The position numbers and the translations under genes are program-made. A DNA stretch of 64,000 nt from CAKRJP01 sp963597615. GTDB taxonomy: Bacteria > Bacillota > Clostridia > Lachnospirales > Lachnospiraceae. The notes under the pieces were generated by a model. That model was not told the DNA's origin. It saw nothing but the letters and a program-made list of their open reading frames with translations, and made no database searches. The stretch covers positions 62,001 through 126,000 of the forward strand of contig CAVBQS010000024.1 in assembly GCA_963597615.1 (NCBI GenBank), in the 5' to 3' direction. Positions 7,358-18,400 of this stretch are shown piece after piece. Within the stretch, counting starts at the first letter, position 1, and each line of letters opens with the position of its first letter.

Positions 7358-9208
7358 TTGGATAATAAAAGAACCAGAGGGATTGGCGGAGCCGGCCTAG
7401 TGATTATTTTGCTTGCTGTATTTGCAGTGCTCTGGCTTACCAATCAGTTTGAATCTAGGGAGCATACTATTAGCTGGAGCCAGTTTGAAGAACTGGTGGA
7501 TAAGGATAATGTTGCCTTCGTGATTATTCATCAGAACAAAAGCGTACCTACAGGTCGATTGGAGATTACTTTGAATGAATCTACAGATGAGGACGATAGC
7601 CTTCGCTACCTGTATGTTTCCGATGTAAATGAGATACAGGAATATCTCCAAGACAAGGCCATCGAATACCAGATGACAGATGTACCTCAGGACGGAGTGA
7701 TTTCCACCACAGTGGTGCCTTTGATGATTACTGTCATAGCAGTATTTCTGCTCTTTATGCTTATGAATCGCCAAGGAGCCGGTGGCGCCAATGCTAAGGC
7801 AATGAACTTTGGAAAAAGCCGGGCAAGACTTAGCTCTCCAAAAGATAAGAAGGTGACATTTGCAGATGTAGCCGGTCTTAAGGAAGAGAAGGAAGAGTTA
7901 GAGGAGATCGTAGATTTTCTTAGCAATCCTAGAAAATATACCCAGGTGGGAGCAAGAATCCCCAAAGGTGTTCTCTTAGTAGGCCCTCCGGGAACTGGTA
8001 AGACTTTGCTTGCAAAGGCAGTTGCAGGAGAGGCAGGAGTTCCCTTCTTTACCATCTCCGGATCTGACTTTGTGGAAATGTTTGTAGGTGTAGGTGCTTC
8101 TCGTGTCCGTGATCTTTTTGAGGATGCTAAGCAAAATGCCCCTTGTATCATCTTTATTGATGAGATCGATGCCGTAGCCAGACGCAGAGGTACTGGTATG
8201 GGCGGTGGCCACGATGAGAGAGAGCAGACTTTAAACCAGTTATTAGTAGAGATGGACGGTTTTGGCGTCAACGAAGGTATTATCGTTATGGCAGCCACCA
8301 ACCGTGTAGATATTTTGGATCCGGCTATTTTAAGACCGGGAAGATTTGACCGTAAGGTTATGGTGGGAAGACCGGATGTTCAGGGGCGTCAGGAAATCTT
8401 GGAGGTTCATGCTAAAGGCAAACCTTTAAGTGAGGAGATTGATCTTAAGCAGATTGCCCAGACCACCGCAGGATTTACGGGAGCAGATCTTGAGAATCTT
8501 TTGAATGAAGCTGCTATCTTGGCGGCAAAGGAAGATCGAATTTACCTTCTTCAGGAAGATATTAAGAAGGCCTTTGTAAAAGTGGGCATCGGTGCAGAGA
8601 AGAAGAGTCGGATTATTTCCGATAAGGAAAAAAGAATCACAGCCTTCCATGAAGCAGGCCATGCCATTTTATTCCATGTGCTTCCAGATGTAGGGCCGGT
8701 TTACAGCGTGTCCATTATTCCTACAGGAGGTGCCGGCGGATATACCATGCCTCTCCCTGAGAATGATGAGATGTTTAATACTAAGGGCAAGATGTTACAG
8801 GATATTACCGTTGCTTTAGGCGGTCGTGTGGCTGAGGAAGAAATCTTCGATGACATTACCACGGGAGCTTCTCAGGATATTAAGCAGGCAACGGCCCTGG
8901 CAAAATCTATGGTTACCAAGTATGGTATGTCTGAGACGGTAGGTTTGATTAATTACGACAATGAAAATGACGAGGTTTTCATTGGAAGAGATTTGGCACA
9001 TAACTCCAGAGGATATGGAGAGAATGTTGCTACAGTTATTGACTCTGAGGTGAAGAGAATTATTGACGAAAGCTATGCAAGGGCAAGACATATTATCCGC
9101 AAATATGACGATGTGCTTCATGCCTGCGCAGACTTGCTTTTGGAAAAAGAGAAAATTTCCAGAGAGGAATTTGAGGCACTGTTTCCGGCAGAAGTTTCGG
9201 AAGAATAA
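7358..9208 (+). CDS. ftsH: ATP-dependent zinc metalloprotease FtsH (TTG start)
   Basis: Membrane-anchored AAA+ protease that degrades misfolded membrane proteins and short-lived regulators. Order: membrane helix at about 10-28, short extracellular domain, second helix at about 115-135, AAA+ module with Walker A GPPGTGKT at about 208 and Walker B FIDEID at about 266, then the zinc site HEAGH at about 431-435 and the protease domain. At 616 aa the length is normal. The only start placed correctly behind GGAAGGAG is TTG at 7358, so translation begins at a non-ATG codon. It is the last gene of the tilS-hpt-ftsH unit. Confidence 0.96.
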   Translation: MDNKRTRGIGGAGLVIILLAVFAVLWLTNQFESREHTISWSQFEELVDKDNVAFVIIHQNKSVPTGRLEITLNESTDEDDSLRYLYVSDVNEIQEYLQDKAIEYQMTDVPQDGVISTTVVPLMITVIAVFLLFMLMNRQGAGGANAKAMNFGKSRARLSSPKDKKVTFADVAGLKEEKEELEEIVDFLSNPRKYTQVGARIPKGVLLVGPPGTGKTLLAKAVAGEAGVPFFTISGSDFVEMFVGVGASRVRDLFEDAKQNAPCIIFIDEIDAVARRRGTGMGGGHDEREQTLNQLLVEMDGFGVNEGIIVMAATNRVDILDPAILRPGRFDRKVMVGRPDVQGRQEILEVHAKGKPLSEEIDLKQIAQTTAGFTGADLENLLNEAAILAAKEDRIYLLQEDIKKAFVKVGIGAEKKSRIISDKEKRITAFHEAGHAILFHVLPDVGPVYSVSIIPTGGAGGYTMPLPENDEMFNTKGKMLQDITVALGGRVAEEEIFDDITTGASQDIKQATALAKSMVTKYGMSETVGLINYDNENDEVFIGRDLAHNSRGYGENVATVIDSEVKRIIDESYARARHIIRKYDDVLHACADLLLEKEKISREEFEALFPAEVSEE

Positions 9209-9237
9209 TCTAGTTATATAGGGAAACAGTTTGTGCG

Positions 9238-9281
9238 AAAACTTCGTGGAACAGCTAAGTAAAGTTGGTTCACGAAGTTTT
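9238..9281 (+). terminator. Hairpin after ftsH (terminator-like)
   Basis: The arm at 9238-9252 pairs with 9268-9281 with a single bulged G, giving 14 pairs. Only four T follow, so it may be a weak terminator or attenuator in front of the GH13 gene. Confidence 0.5.
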
Positions 9282-9309
9282 GCCATTGAAAGAGAAAGGG
9301 GAAACAATC

Positions 9310-11340
9310 ATGAAGGAGCAAGCACTGTTTTGCGATGGAACTTCGGAATATGTATTTCCACCGGAACCAGATGCATATGCAACAGTAACTTTGCGGTTTC
9401 GAACAGGAAGAGATGATGTAGATCATGTTTGGCTGGTGACAGGAGATGGACGGTATGAATTAGGAAAGGAACATTCCTGGGGAGCTTTTGACTATTATCA
9501 TGTCTGTAAGGAATTAGATCAAAAAGCATTTCGCTATTATTTTGAAATACAAGCTGGGGAGGAAATCCGATACTATAATCAGTATGGTGTAACAGAGGAT
9601 ATTCTTCCGATTTATGATTTTATTATCGTTCCAGGATTTTCCACTCCTGACTGGGCAAAGGGAGCTGTGATGTATCAAATTTACACAGACCGCTTCTTTA
9701 ACGGAGATCCGAGCAACGATGTAGAGGATAGGGAGTATTACTATATAGGTGATTACAGCGCTAAGGTAACAGACTGGGAGAAATATCCGGCCAATATGGG
9801 AGTAAGAGAATTCTACGGCGGAGACTTACAGGGAGTAAAAGACAAACTAGGCTATTTGAAGGATCTTGGCGTAGAAGTGATTTATTTTAATCCTCTCTTT
9901 GTATCGCCATCCAATCACAAGTATGATATTCAGGATTATGATTACATTGATCCTCATTTTGGCAAGATTGTGGAAGATGGGGGCCAGGTTTTGGCTGAGG
10001 GAGATACCAGTAACAAAAACGCTACAAAATATCAAAAGAGGGTAACGGATTATAAAAACCTGGAAGCCAGCAATAGCTTTTTTGCAGAGTTGGTGGAAGA
10101 AATCCATCGCCTTGGCATGAAGGTGATCTTGGACGGAGTTTTTAATCACTGCGGTTCCTTTAATAAATGGATGGACAGGGAGTGTATTTACGAAGGAAAA
10201 GAAGGCTATGAACCGGGAGCTTATGTCTCGGCAGACAGTCCTTACAGAGATTTCTTTGGATTTTTTGGAGATGGAGCTTGGCCTTACAATCCTAATTACG
10301 ATGGTTGGTGGGGCCATGATACATTGCCGAAATTAAACTACGAGGCTTCTGAAAACCTAGAAGAGTATATTTTAAATATTGGAAGAAAGTGGGTTTCCCC
10401 ACCATACAATGTAGATGGATGGAGACTGGATGTGGCAGCAGATCTAGGCCACAGTCCAGAGTACAATCATGAATTCTGGAAAAAATTCAGAAGAGCTGTA
10501 AAAGATGCCAATCCTAATGCCATTATTCTGGCAGAGCATTATGGAGATCCGGCGGAGTGGCTAAAAGGGGATGAGTGGGATAGTGTCATGAACTATGATG
10601 CTTTCATGGAGCCTCTTACCTGGTTCCTTACCGGTATGGAAAAGCATAGCGATGAGTACCGAGGAGATATGTTAAATAATGCGGACAATTTTATTAAGGC
10701 CATGGCTCATCACATGTCTCGCATGTTAACCCCTTCTTTGCAGGTGGCTATGAATGAACTATCCAACCATGATCATTCCAGATTCCTTACCAGAACCAAT
10801 CACGTGACAGGTCGGGTGGCAAATCTTGGACCGGAGGCTGCCAATAAAAATGTAGATATGGCAGTTATGAGAGAAGCGGTTGTAGTGCAGATGACTTGGA
10901 CTGGTGCTCCTACACTTTACTATGGAGATGAGGCTGGAGTTTGTGGATTTACCGATCCGGACAATCGTCGTACTTATCCTTGGGGCCATGAAGATGAAGA
11001 GTTGATTAAGTTTCATCGGGAAATGATAGCAATTCACAAGGCCTATCCTTCATTGAAAACCGGATGCATCAGGCATTTATATCTGGATTATGGAATTATC
11101 GCCTATGGAAGATTCCAGGACAAGGAACAAGTAATCGTGGTTGTTAATAATCGTCCGGAATGGGCTCAGGTTACCATTCCTGTGTGGCAGGCAGAAGTTC
11201 CTATGAAGTGTACCTTGAATCGACTCATGTATACCTATGAAAATGGATATACCACAGAGTATGAAGAGTACAATGTGGAGCGGGGAGAAGTGGTATTGAA
11301 CATGGGAGCTAAGTCAGCCCTTGTATTAACAAGACTGTAA
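9310..11340 (+). CDS. GH13 alpha-glycosidase (neopullulanase/cyclomaltodextrinase-like)
   Basis: Hydrolyses alpha-glucosidic bonds in starch-derived oligosaccharides or pullulan-type substrates. No signal peptide is visible, so a cytoplasmic role in maltodextrin use is likely. An N-terminal beta-sandwich resembling CBM34 (about 1-110) precedes the TIM barrel. Catalytic residues: nucleophile Asp in GWRLDVAAD (about 374), acid/base Glu in ILAEHYGD (about 409), stabilising Asp in SNHDHSR (about 486). ATG 9310 lies behind GAAAGGGGAAAC; upstream in-frame codons lack a binding site. It is flanked by a hairpin before and a strong terminator after, so is probably expressed alone. Exact substrate is unresolved. 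Confidence 0.88.
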   Translation: MKEQALFCDGTSEYVFPPEPDAYATVTLRFRTGRDDVDHVWLVTGDGRYELGKEHSWGAFDYYHVCKELDQKAFRYYFEIQAGEEIRYYNQYGVTEDILPIYDFIIVPGFSTPDWAKGAVMYQIYTDRFFNGDPSNDVEDREYYYIGDYSAKVTDWEKYPANMGVREFYGGDLQGVKDKLGYLKDLGVEVIYFNPLFVSPSNHKYDIQDYDYIDPHFGKIVEDGGQVLAEGDTSNKNATKYQKRVTDYKNLEASNSFFAELVEEIHRLGMKVILDGVFNHCGSFNKWMDRECIYEGKEGYEPGAYVSADSPYRDFFGFFGDGAWPYNPNYDGWWGHDTLPKLNYEASENLEEYILNIGRKWVSPPYNVDGWRLDVAADLGHSPEYNHEFWKKFRRAVKDANPNAIILAEHYGDPAEWLKGDEWDSVMNYDAFMEPLTWFLTGMEKHSDEYRGDMLNNADNFIKAMAHHMSRMLTPSLQVAMNELSNHDHSRFLTRTNHVTGRVANLGPEAANKNVDMAVMREAVVVQMTWTGAPTLYYGDEAGVCGFTDPDNRRTYPWGHEDEELIKFHREMIAIHKAYPSLKTGCIRHLYLDYGIIAYGRFQDKEQVIVVVNNRPEWAQVTIPVWQAEVPMKCTLNRLMYTYENGYTTEYEEYNVERGEVVLNMGAKSALVLTRL

Positions 11341-11376
11341 AATGAAAAACTTTTTGAAACGAATATAAAGATAGAA

Positions 11377-11415
11377 ATCCTCCTAGCAGACTAGATTTGC
11401 TGGGAGGATTTTTTT
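11377..11415 (+). terminator. Intrinsic terminator after the GH13 gene
   Basis: ATCCTCCTAGCA (11377-11388) pairs with TGCTGGGAGGAT (11398-11409), 12 pairs with one G-U, followed by seven T. Confidence 0.9.
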
Positions 11416-11472
11416 GTAACAGTTTCAGCTATGGGTCTACAACTGAACTGTAAAAAAAATAAAAATTACTGG

Positions 11473-11501
11473 TTGACAATAGGGGACCTTTGTGCTATGG
11501 T
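11473..11501 (+). promoter_or_regulatory. rpoBC promoter, extended -10
   Basis: TTGACA (11473-11478), 17-nt spacer ending in TGC, then TATGGT (11496-11501): an extended -10 promoter. A short inverted repeat CACTAT/ATAGTG (11510-11515, 11532-11537) lies in the start of the leader. Confidence 0.75.
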
Positions 11502-11582
11502 TAAAAATGCACTATTGTGGAATGCTATGCTATAGTGGTTTTAGTATATTCACTAAAAAATGAATGAGGAGTGAAACGTCAA

Positions 11583-14500
11583 ATGGAGAAAAACAGAATT
11601 CGCCCAATGAAAAGCGGAAGAAGTTCACGTATGAGCTATTCCAGACAAAAAGAAGTTCTTCAGATGCCTAATTTGATCGAGGTTCAGACAGATTCCTATA
11701 AGTGGTTTCTTGAGCAGGGATTAAATGAAGTATTTGATGATATTTCCCCTATTTCTGATTATAGTGGAAAGTTCAGCCTGGAATTTGTAGGATTCACCTT
11801 GTGCGAGGACGACGTGAAATACACAATTGAAGAGTGTAAGGAACGTGACGCTACATTTGCGGCACCGCTGAAGGTTAAGGTAAGACTTCATAATAAAGAA
11901 ACCGACGAGATCAACGAGCATGAAATCTTCATGGGAGACCTGCCACTAATGACAGCAACAGGTACTTTCGTGATCAACGGAGCAGAACGTGTTATCGTAA
12001 GCCAGTTAGTACGTTCTCCTGGTATTTATTATGCCATCGGACATGATAAGATCGGTAAAGAATTGTACTCAGCTACAGTCATCCCAAACCGTGGTGCCTG
12101 GTTAGAGTATGAGACTGACTCCAATGACGTTTTTTATGTAAGAGTAGATAGAACAAGAAAGGTGCCAATCACCGTATTGATTCGTGCTCTGGGTATTGGA
12201 ACTAACCCTGAGATTATTGAATTATTTGGTGAGGAGCCAAAGATTCTTGCAAGTTTTGAGAAGGATGCTGCCAGCAACTATCACGAAGGTCTTCTGGAAT
12301 TATATAAGAAGATTCGTCCGGGTGAGCCTTTGGCTATTGATAGTGCTGAGAGTTTGATTACCAGCATGTTCTTTGATGCAAGACGTTACGATCTTGCAAA
12401 AGTAGGTAGATACAAATTCAATAAGAAACTGGCTCTTAAGAATCGTATCACCGGTCATGTATTGGCAGAGGATGTGGCTAGTGCAATTACAGGCGAAGTG
12501 ATCGCAGAAGCCGGAACTAAGATTACAAGAGATCTTGCTAAAGAAATTCAGAATGCTGCAGTTCCATATGTATGGCTTGAGCAGGAAGAAAGCGAGAGAA
12601 ATATTAAGGTTCTTTCCAACTTAATGGTAGATCTTCAGGCAGTTTGCGACATTGACCCTGAAGAAGTTGGAGTTGCTGAACAGGTGTATTATCCAGTATT
12701 GGAAGGCCTTTTAGAGGAGAGCGCTGGAGATATCGAAACTCTTAAGGATTTAATTAAGAGAGATATCCATGACTTGATTCCAAAGCACATTACCAAGGAA
12801 GATATCCTTGCATCTATTAACTACAATATCCATCTTGAGTATGGAGTTGGAAATGATGATGATATCGACCACTTGGGAAATAGACGTATCCGTTCTGTAG
12901 GTGAGTTGTTACAGAATCAGTACAGAATCGGATTATCAAGACTGGAGCGTGTGGTTCGTGAGAGAATGACAACTCAGGATCCAGAGACCGTATCTCCTCA
13001 GTCTTTGATCAATATTAAACCAGTAACAGCTGCAGTGAAGGAGTTCTTCGGATCCTCCCAGCTGTCACAGTTCATGGATCAGAACAACCCATTAGGAGAG
13101 TTGACTCACAAGAGACGTCTTTCCGCCTTGGGACCAGGTGGTTTGTCAAGAGACCGTGCCGGATTCGAGGTACGAGATGTACACTATTCTCACTATGGAA
13201 GAATGTGCCCAATTGAGACCCCTGAAGGACCAAACATCGGTCTTATTAACTCTCTTGCTTGTTATGCAAGAATTAATGAGTATGGATTTGTTGAGGCTCC
13301 TTATCGTAAGATTAATCATGATGATCCAAAGAACCCGGTAGTAACAGACGAAGTTGTCTACATGACTGCCGATGAAGAAGATAACTATCACGTAGCACAG
13401 GCCAATGAGCAGTTAGATGAAGAAGGACATTTCGTTCGTAAGAATGTATCTGGTCGTTACCGTGAAGAGACTCAGGAATATGAGAGAAGCAAGTTTGACT
13501 ACATGGACGTATCTCCTAGAATGGTATTCTCTGTAGCTACAGCTTTGATTCCTTTCCTTCAGAACGATGATGCGAACCGAGCGCTTATGGGATCTAACAT
13601 GCAGCGTCAGGCTGTACCTCTTCTCTTTACAGAGGCTCCTGTAGTAGGAACCGGTATGGAAGAAAAGTCTGCGGTAGACTCCGGTGTAGCTGTAGTGGCT
13701 ACAGAAGCTGGTGTGGTAGAGCGATCTACCTCAACAGAGATTACCATCCGGGAAGATGATGGTAAGCTTCACAAATATAAACTTACTAAGTTTATGCGAA
13801 GCAACCAGAGCAACTGCTACAACCAGAGACCAATTGTCTTCAAGGGAGACAGAGTGGAAGCTGGCGAAGTAATTGCAGATGGAGCATCTACCTCTCAGGG
13901 AGAGATGGCTCTTGGAAAGAATCCTTTAATCGGATTCATGACTTGGGAAGGATACAACTACGAGGATGCGGTACTTTTAAGTGAGCGCCTGGTAGCTGAA
14001 GATGTATATACCTCTATTCACATTGAGGAATATGAGGCAGAAGCCCGTGATACTAAGCTTGGACCAGAGGAAATCACCCGTGATATCCCTGGTGTTGGAG
14101 ACGAGGCTTTAAAGAACTTAGATGAGAGAGGAATCATCCGTGTAGGAGCTGAGGTTCGTGCCGGAGATATCCTGGTAGGTAAAGTAACTCCTAAGGGAGA
14201 GACAGAGCTTACAGCAGAGGAACGTTTGCTTCGTGCCATCTTCGGTGAGAAGGCTCGTGAAGTAAGAGATACCTCTTTGAAGGTGCCTCACGGAGAGTAT
14301 GGTATCGTTGTAGATGCTAAGGTATTTACAAGAGATAATGGAGATGAGTTGTCTCCAGGTGTAAACCAGTCAGTACGTATTTATATCGCTCAGAAGAGAA
14401 AGATTTCTGTAGGTGATAAGATGGCCGGACGTCATGGTAACAAGGGTGTAGTTTCCCGTGTGCTTCCTGTAGAAGATATGCCGTTCCTGCCAAATGGTCG

Positions 14501-15449
14501 TCCACTGGATATCGTATTGAACCCACTTGGTGTACCATCTCGTATGAATATCGGTCAGGTGTTGGAGATTCACTTGTCACTGGCCGCAAAAGCATTAGGA
14601 TTTAATATCGCTACACCTATTTTCGATGGTGCAGACGAGAATGATATTATGGATACTCTTGGTCTGGCAAATGACTATGTCAACTTAAGCTGGGAAGAGT
14701 TTGAAGCAAAACACAAAGAAGAACTTCATCCGGATGTTCTGACTTATCTCTATGAGAATAGAGACCACAGAAAACTCTGGAAGGGTGTTCCGATTTCTAG
14801 AGATGGAAAGGTTCGCCTAAGAGACGGACGTACCGGAGAATATTTTGATAGCCCGGTAACCATTGGACACATGCATTATCTGAAACTCCACCACTTGGTA
14901 GATGATAAGATCCATGCGCGTTCTACAGGTCCTTACTCACTGGTTACACAGCAGCCACTGGGTGGTAAAGCTCAGTTCGGTGGACAGCGTTTCGGAGAGA
15001 TGGAGGTTTGGGCACTGGAAGCATACGGTGCATCCTACACCTTACAGGAAATCTTGACTGTTAAATCCGATGACGTTGTGGGACGTGTTAAGACATACGA
15101 GGCGATTATCAAGGGCGAGAACATTCCAGAACCAGGTGTTCCAGAGTCCTTTAAGGTATTATTAAAAGAGCTTCAGTCTTTAGGATTAGATGTACGAGTT
15201 CTTCACAATAACGAGGAAGTTGAAATCAGAGAAAGCGTTGATAGCGGAAATACTGATTTTAGATCCATTATTGAAGGAGATAGCAGAAGACATCGTGATA
15301 ATGAGAATTTTGCAGCTCATGGATATACCCAGCAGGAGATCATGGGTGACGAGATCGTTGATGTACAGGAAGAAGCTGAAGAAGACGATGATGATATGAG
15401 CTTCGAGAATGATTTTGCAGAATTCGATGAATTTGACGACGAAGAATAG
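11583..15449 (+). CDS. rpoB: RNA polymerase beta subunit
   Basis: The catalytic beta subunit of RNA polymerase, 1288 aa. Recognisable blocks include the fork/rifampicin region around SSQLSQFMDQNNPLGELTHK followed by RRLSALGPGGL and HYGRMCPIETPEGPNIG, and the C-terminal KMAGRHGNKG and GGKAQFGGQRFGEMEVWALE blocks. The SQLSQFMDQ and HKRRLSALG positions read as rifampicin-sensitive wild type by eye. I prefer ATG 11583 (MEKNRIRP), spaced well from GAGGAGTG, over GTG 11571, which touches it. The C-terminus is strongly acidic. It is followed after 14 nt by rpoC. Upstream lies a promoter, not rplJ/rplL. Confidence 0.98.
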   Translation: MEKNRIRPMKSGRSSRMSYSRQKEVLQMPNLIEVQTDSYKWFLEQGLNEVFDDISPISDYSGKFSLEFVGFTLCEDDVKYTIEECKERDATFAAPLKVKVRLHNKETDEINEHEIFMGDLPLMTATGTFVINGAERVIVSQLVRSPGIYYAIGHDKIGKELYSATVIPNRGAWLEYETDSNDVFYVRVDRTRKVPITVLIRALGIGTNPEIIELFGEEPKILASFEKDAASNYHEGLLELYKKIRPGEPLAIDSAESLITSMFFDARRYDLAKVGRYKFNKKLALKNRITGHVLAEDVASAITGEVIAEAGTKITRDLAKEIQNAAVPYVWLEQEESERNIKVLSNLMVDLQAVCDIDPEEVGVAEQVYYPVLEGLLEESAGDIETLKDLIKRDIHDLIPKHITKEDILASINYNIHLEYGVGNDDDIDHLGNRRIRSVGELLQNQYRIGLSRLERVVRERMTTQDPETVSPQSLINIKPVTAAVKEFFGSSQLSQFMDQNNPLGELTHKRRLSALGPGGLSRDRAGFEVRDVHYSHYGRMCPIETPEGPNIGLINSLACYARINEYGFVEAPYRKINHDDPKNPVVTDEVVYMTADEEDNYHVAQANEQLDEEGHFVRKNVSGRYREETQEYERSKFDYMDVSPRMVFSVATALIPFLQNDDANRALMGSNMQRQAVPLLFTEAPVVGTGMEEKSAVDSGVAVVATEAGVVERSTSTEITIREDDGKLHKYKLTKFMRSNQSNCYNQRPIVFKGDRVEAGEVIADGASTSQGEMALGKNPLIGFMTWEGYNYEDAVLLSERLVAEDVYTSIHIEEYEAEARDTKLGPEEITRDIPGVGDEALKNLDERGIIRVGAEVRAGDILVGKVTPKGETELTAEERLLRAIFGEKAREVRDTSLKVPHGEYGIVVDAKVFTRDNGDELSPGVNQSVRIYIAQKRKISVGDKMAGRHGNKGVVSRVLPVEDMPFLPNGRPLDIVLNPLGVPSRMNIGQVLEIHLSLAAKALGFNIATPIFDGADENDIMDTLGLANDYVNLSWEEFEAKHKEELHPDVLTYLYENRDHRKLWKGVPISRDGKVRLRDGRTGEYFDSPVTIGHMHYLKLHHLVDDKIHARSTGPYSLVTQQPLGGKAQFGGQRFGEMEVWALEAYGASYTLQEILTVKSDDVVGRVKTYEAIIKGENIPEPGVPESFKVLLKELQSLGLDVRVLHNNEEVEIRESVDSGNTDFRSIIEGDSRRHRDNENFAAHGYTQQEIMGDEIVDVQEEAEEDDDDMSFENDFAEFDEFDDEE

Positions 15450-15463
15450 GAAGGGGTGCCAAT

Positions 15464-18400
15464 ATGCCGGAAAATAATAACGAAACATACCAGCCAATTA
15501 CCTTTGACGCCATTAAAATTGGTCTGGCATCACCTGAGAAGATTTTAGAGTGGTCTAAGGGCGAGGTTACCAAGCCCGAGACCATCAACTATAGAACATT
15601 AAAACCAGAAAGAGATGGACTTTTCTGCGAGAAAATTTTCGGACCTAGCAAGGACTGGGAGTGCCACTGTGGAAAGTACAAAAAGATTCGCTATAAGGGC
15701 GTTGTGTGCGACAAGTGTGGTGTTGAGGTTACAAAGAGTAGCGTGCGTCGTGAGCGTATGGGACACATTGCCTTAGCTGCACCGGTTTCCCATATCTGGT
15801 ATTTCAAGGGAATCCCTAGCCGTATGGGACTGATTCTTGATATTTCACCAAGAATCCTTGAGAAGGTATTATATTTTGCTTCTTACATCGTATTGGATGC
15901 AGGAGACACTGACCTGATGTACAAGCAGGTACTGTCAGAGGCAGAGTACCAGGAAGCTTATGAGAAGTGGGGAAGTGGCGCCTTCCGTGTAGGTATGGGT
16001 GCTGAGTCTATCAAACAGCTTCTTGAGGAGATCGACTTAGAGGCAGAGTATAAGGAACTGACAGAAGGATTAGAGGGAGCTAGCGGACAGAAGCGTGCAA
16101 GAATTGTAAAGCGTCTGGAAGTAGTAGAAGCTTTCCGTGAGTCTGGAAATAAGCCGGAATGGATGATTATGACTAACATTCCAGTAATTCCGCCAGATCT
16201 TAGACCTATGGTACAGTTGGATGGTGGACGTTTTGCAACTTCTGACTTAAATGATTTGTATCGTAGAATTATCAACAGAAATAACCGTCTGAAGAGACTT
16301 CTTGAACTGGGAGCTCCGGATATTATTGTTAGAAATGAGAAGAGAATGCTGCAGGAAGCAGTAGATGCTCTGATTGATAATGGTCGTCGCGGACGTCCGG
16401 TTACAGGACCTGGAAATAGAGCCCTGAAATCTCTGTCAGATATGTTAAAGGGTAAATCAGGACGTTTCCGTCAGAACCTCTTAGGAAAGCGTGTTGACTA
16501 CTCAGGACGTTCTGTTATCGTAGTAGGACCGGAACTTAAGATTTATCAGTGTGGTCTTCCAAAAGAAATGGCTATCGAGCTTTTTAAGCCATTTGTTATG
16601 AAAGAATTAGTTCAGAACGGAACTGCGCACAATATTAAGAATGCAAAGAAGATGGTAGAAAGACTTCAGCCAGAAGTATGGGATGTTCTGGAAGAAGTAA
16701 TTAAAGAGCATCCGGTCATGTTAAACCGTGCTCCTACCCTTCACAGACTTGGTATTCAGGCCTTCGAGCCAATCCTTGTAGAAGGAAAGGCTATTAAGCT
16801 TCACCCATTGGTTTGTACCGCTTTCAACGCCGATTTCGACGGAGACCAGATGGCTGTACATCTTCCATTGTCAGTAGAAGCTCAGGCAGAGTGCCGTTTT
16901 ATGTTACTTTCACCAAACAACCTCTTAAAGCCTTCTGATGGTGGACCGGTTGCGGTTCCATCTCAGGATATGGTCCTTGGTATTTATTACCTGACTCAGG
17001 AAAGACCAGGATCAAAGGGCGAGGGTATGGCTTTCAAGAGCTTAAATGAAGCAATCCTTGCATATGAGAATAAGGCAGTTACCTTGCACTCTCGTGTAAA
17101 GGTTCGTGTTACAAAGACTCTTCCAAGTGGAGAAGAGAGAACCGGTGTTGTAGAATCTACAGTAGGACGTTTCTTATTTAATGAGATCATTCCGCAGGAT
17201 CTTGGATTTGTAGACCGTGAGCCAGAAGAGAATAAGCTTCTTTTGGAAGTAGATTTCTTGGTTGGTAAGAAGCAGTTAAAGCAGATCCTTGAGAAGGTTA
17301 TTAATACCCACGGAGCAACAGCTACAGCTGAAGTATTAGACTCTGTAAAATCTATCGGATACAAGTATTCTACCAGAGCAGCCATGACCGTATCTGTCTC
17401 AGATATGACTGTGCCGCCGGAGAAACCACAGATTATTGCAGAGGCTCAGGAGACTGTAGATAAGATTACAAAGAACTTTAAGCGTGGTCTTATTACAGAG
17501 GAAGAGCGTTACAAGGAAGTTGTTGAAACCTGGAAAGCAAGCGATGATAAGCTTACCAAGGCCCTGCTTGACGGACTTGATAAATATAACAACATCTTCA
17601 TGATGGCGGATTCCGGAGCCCGTGGATCTGATAAGCAGATCAAACAGCTGGCAGGAATGCGTGGACTTATGGCTGATACAACTGGACGTACCATTGAGTT
17701 GCCTATCAAATCTAACTTCCGTGAGGGACTAGACGTATTGGAGTACTTTATGTCAGCCCATGGAGCTAGAAAGGGAATGTCAGATACCGCTCTTCGTACA
17801 GCCGATTCCGGATATTTGACCAGACGTCTCGTAGATGTATCTCAGTCTCAGATCATTCATGACATTGATTGCTGTGAGAATGCACCAGAGATTCCTGGAA
17901 TGTACGTAAGTGCATTTATGGATGGAAATGAGGAAATCGAGGGATTACAGGAGCGTATTACAGGCCGTTATCTCTGCGAGGACATTAAGGACGCAGAAGG
18001 AAATATCCTTGTAAAAGCTAACCACATGGTAACACCAAAGCGTGCAGAGCTTGTTATGAAGAAGGGTGTAGATGAGAATGGAGAGCCTCTTACAAAGATT
18101 AAGATTCGTACTGTTCTTACTTGCCGTTCTCACAATGGTGTTTGTGCAAAATGTTACGGTGCCAACATGGCAACAGGAGAGTCTGTACAGGTTGGTGAGG
18201 CAGTTGGTATTATTGCCGCTCAGTCCATCGGTGAGCCTGGAACCCAGCTTACTATGAGAACCTTCCATAGTGGTGGTGTAGCCGGAAACGATATTACACA
18301 GGGTCTTCCCCGTGTCGAGGAACTTTTGGAGGCAAGAAAACCAAAGGGACTTGCCATTATCACAGAGTTTGGTGGTATTGCAAATATCAGCGACACCAAG

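Noticed and set aside
7687..8301. 204-aa minus-strand frame inside ftsH
   Set aside because: Shadow frame fully inside a conserved gene; composition is low-complexity Ser/Pro/Thr.
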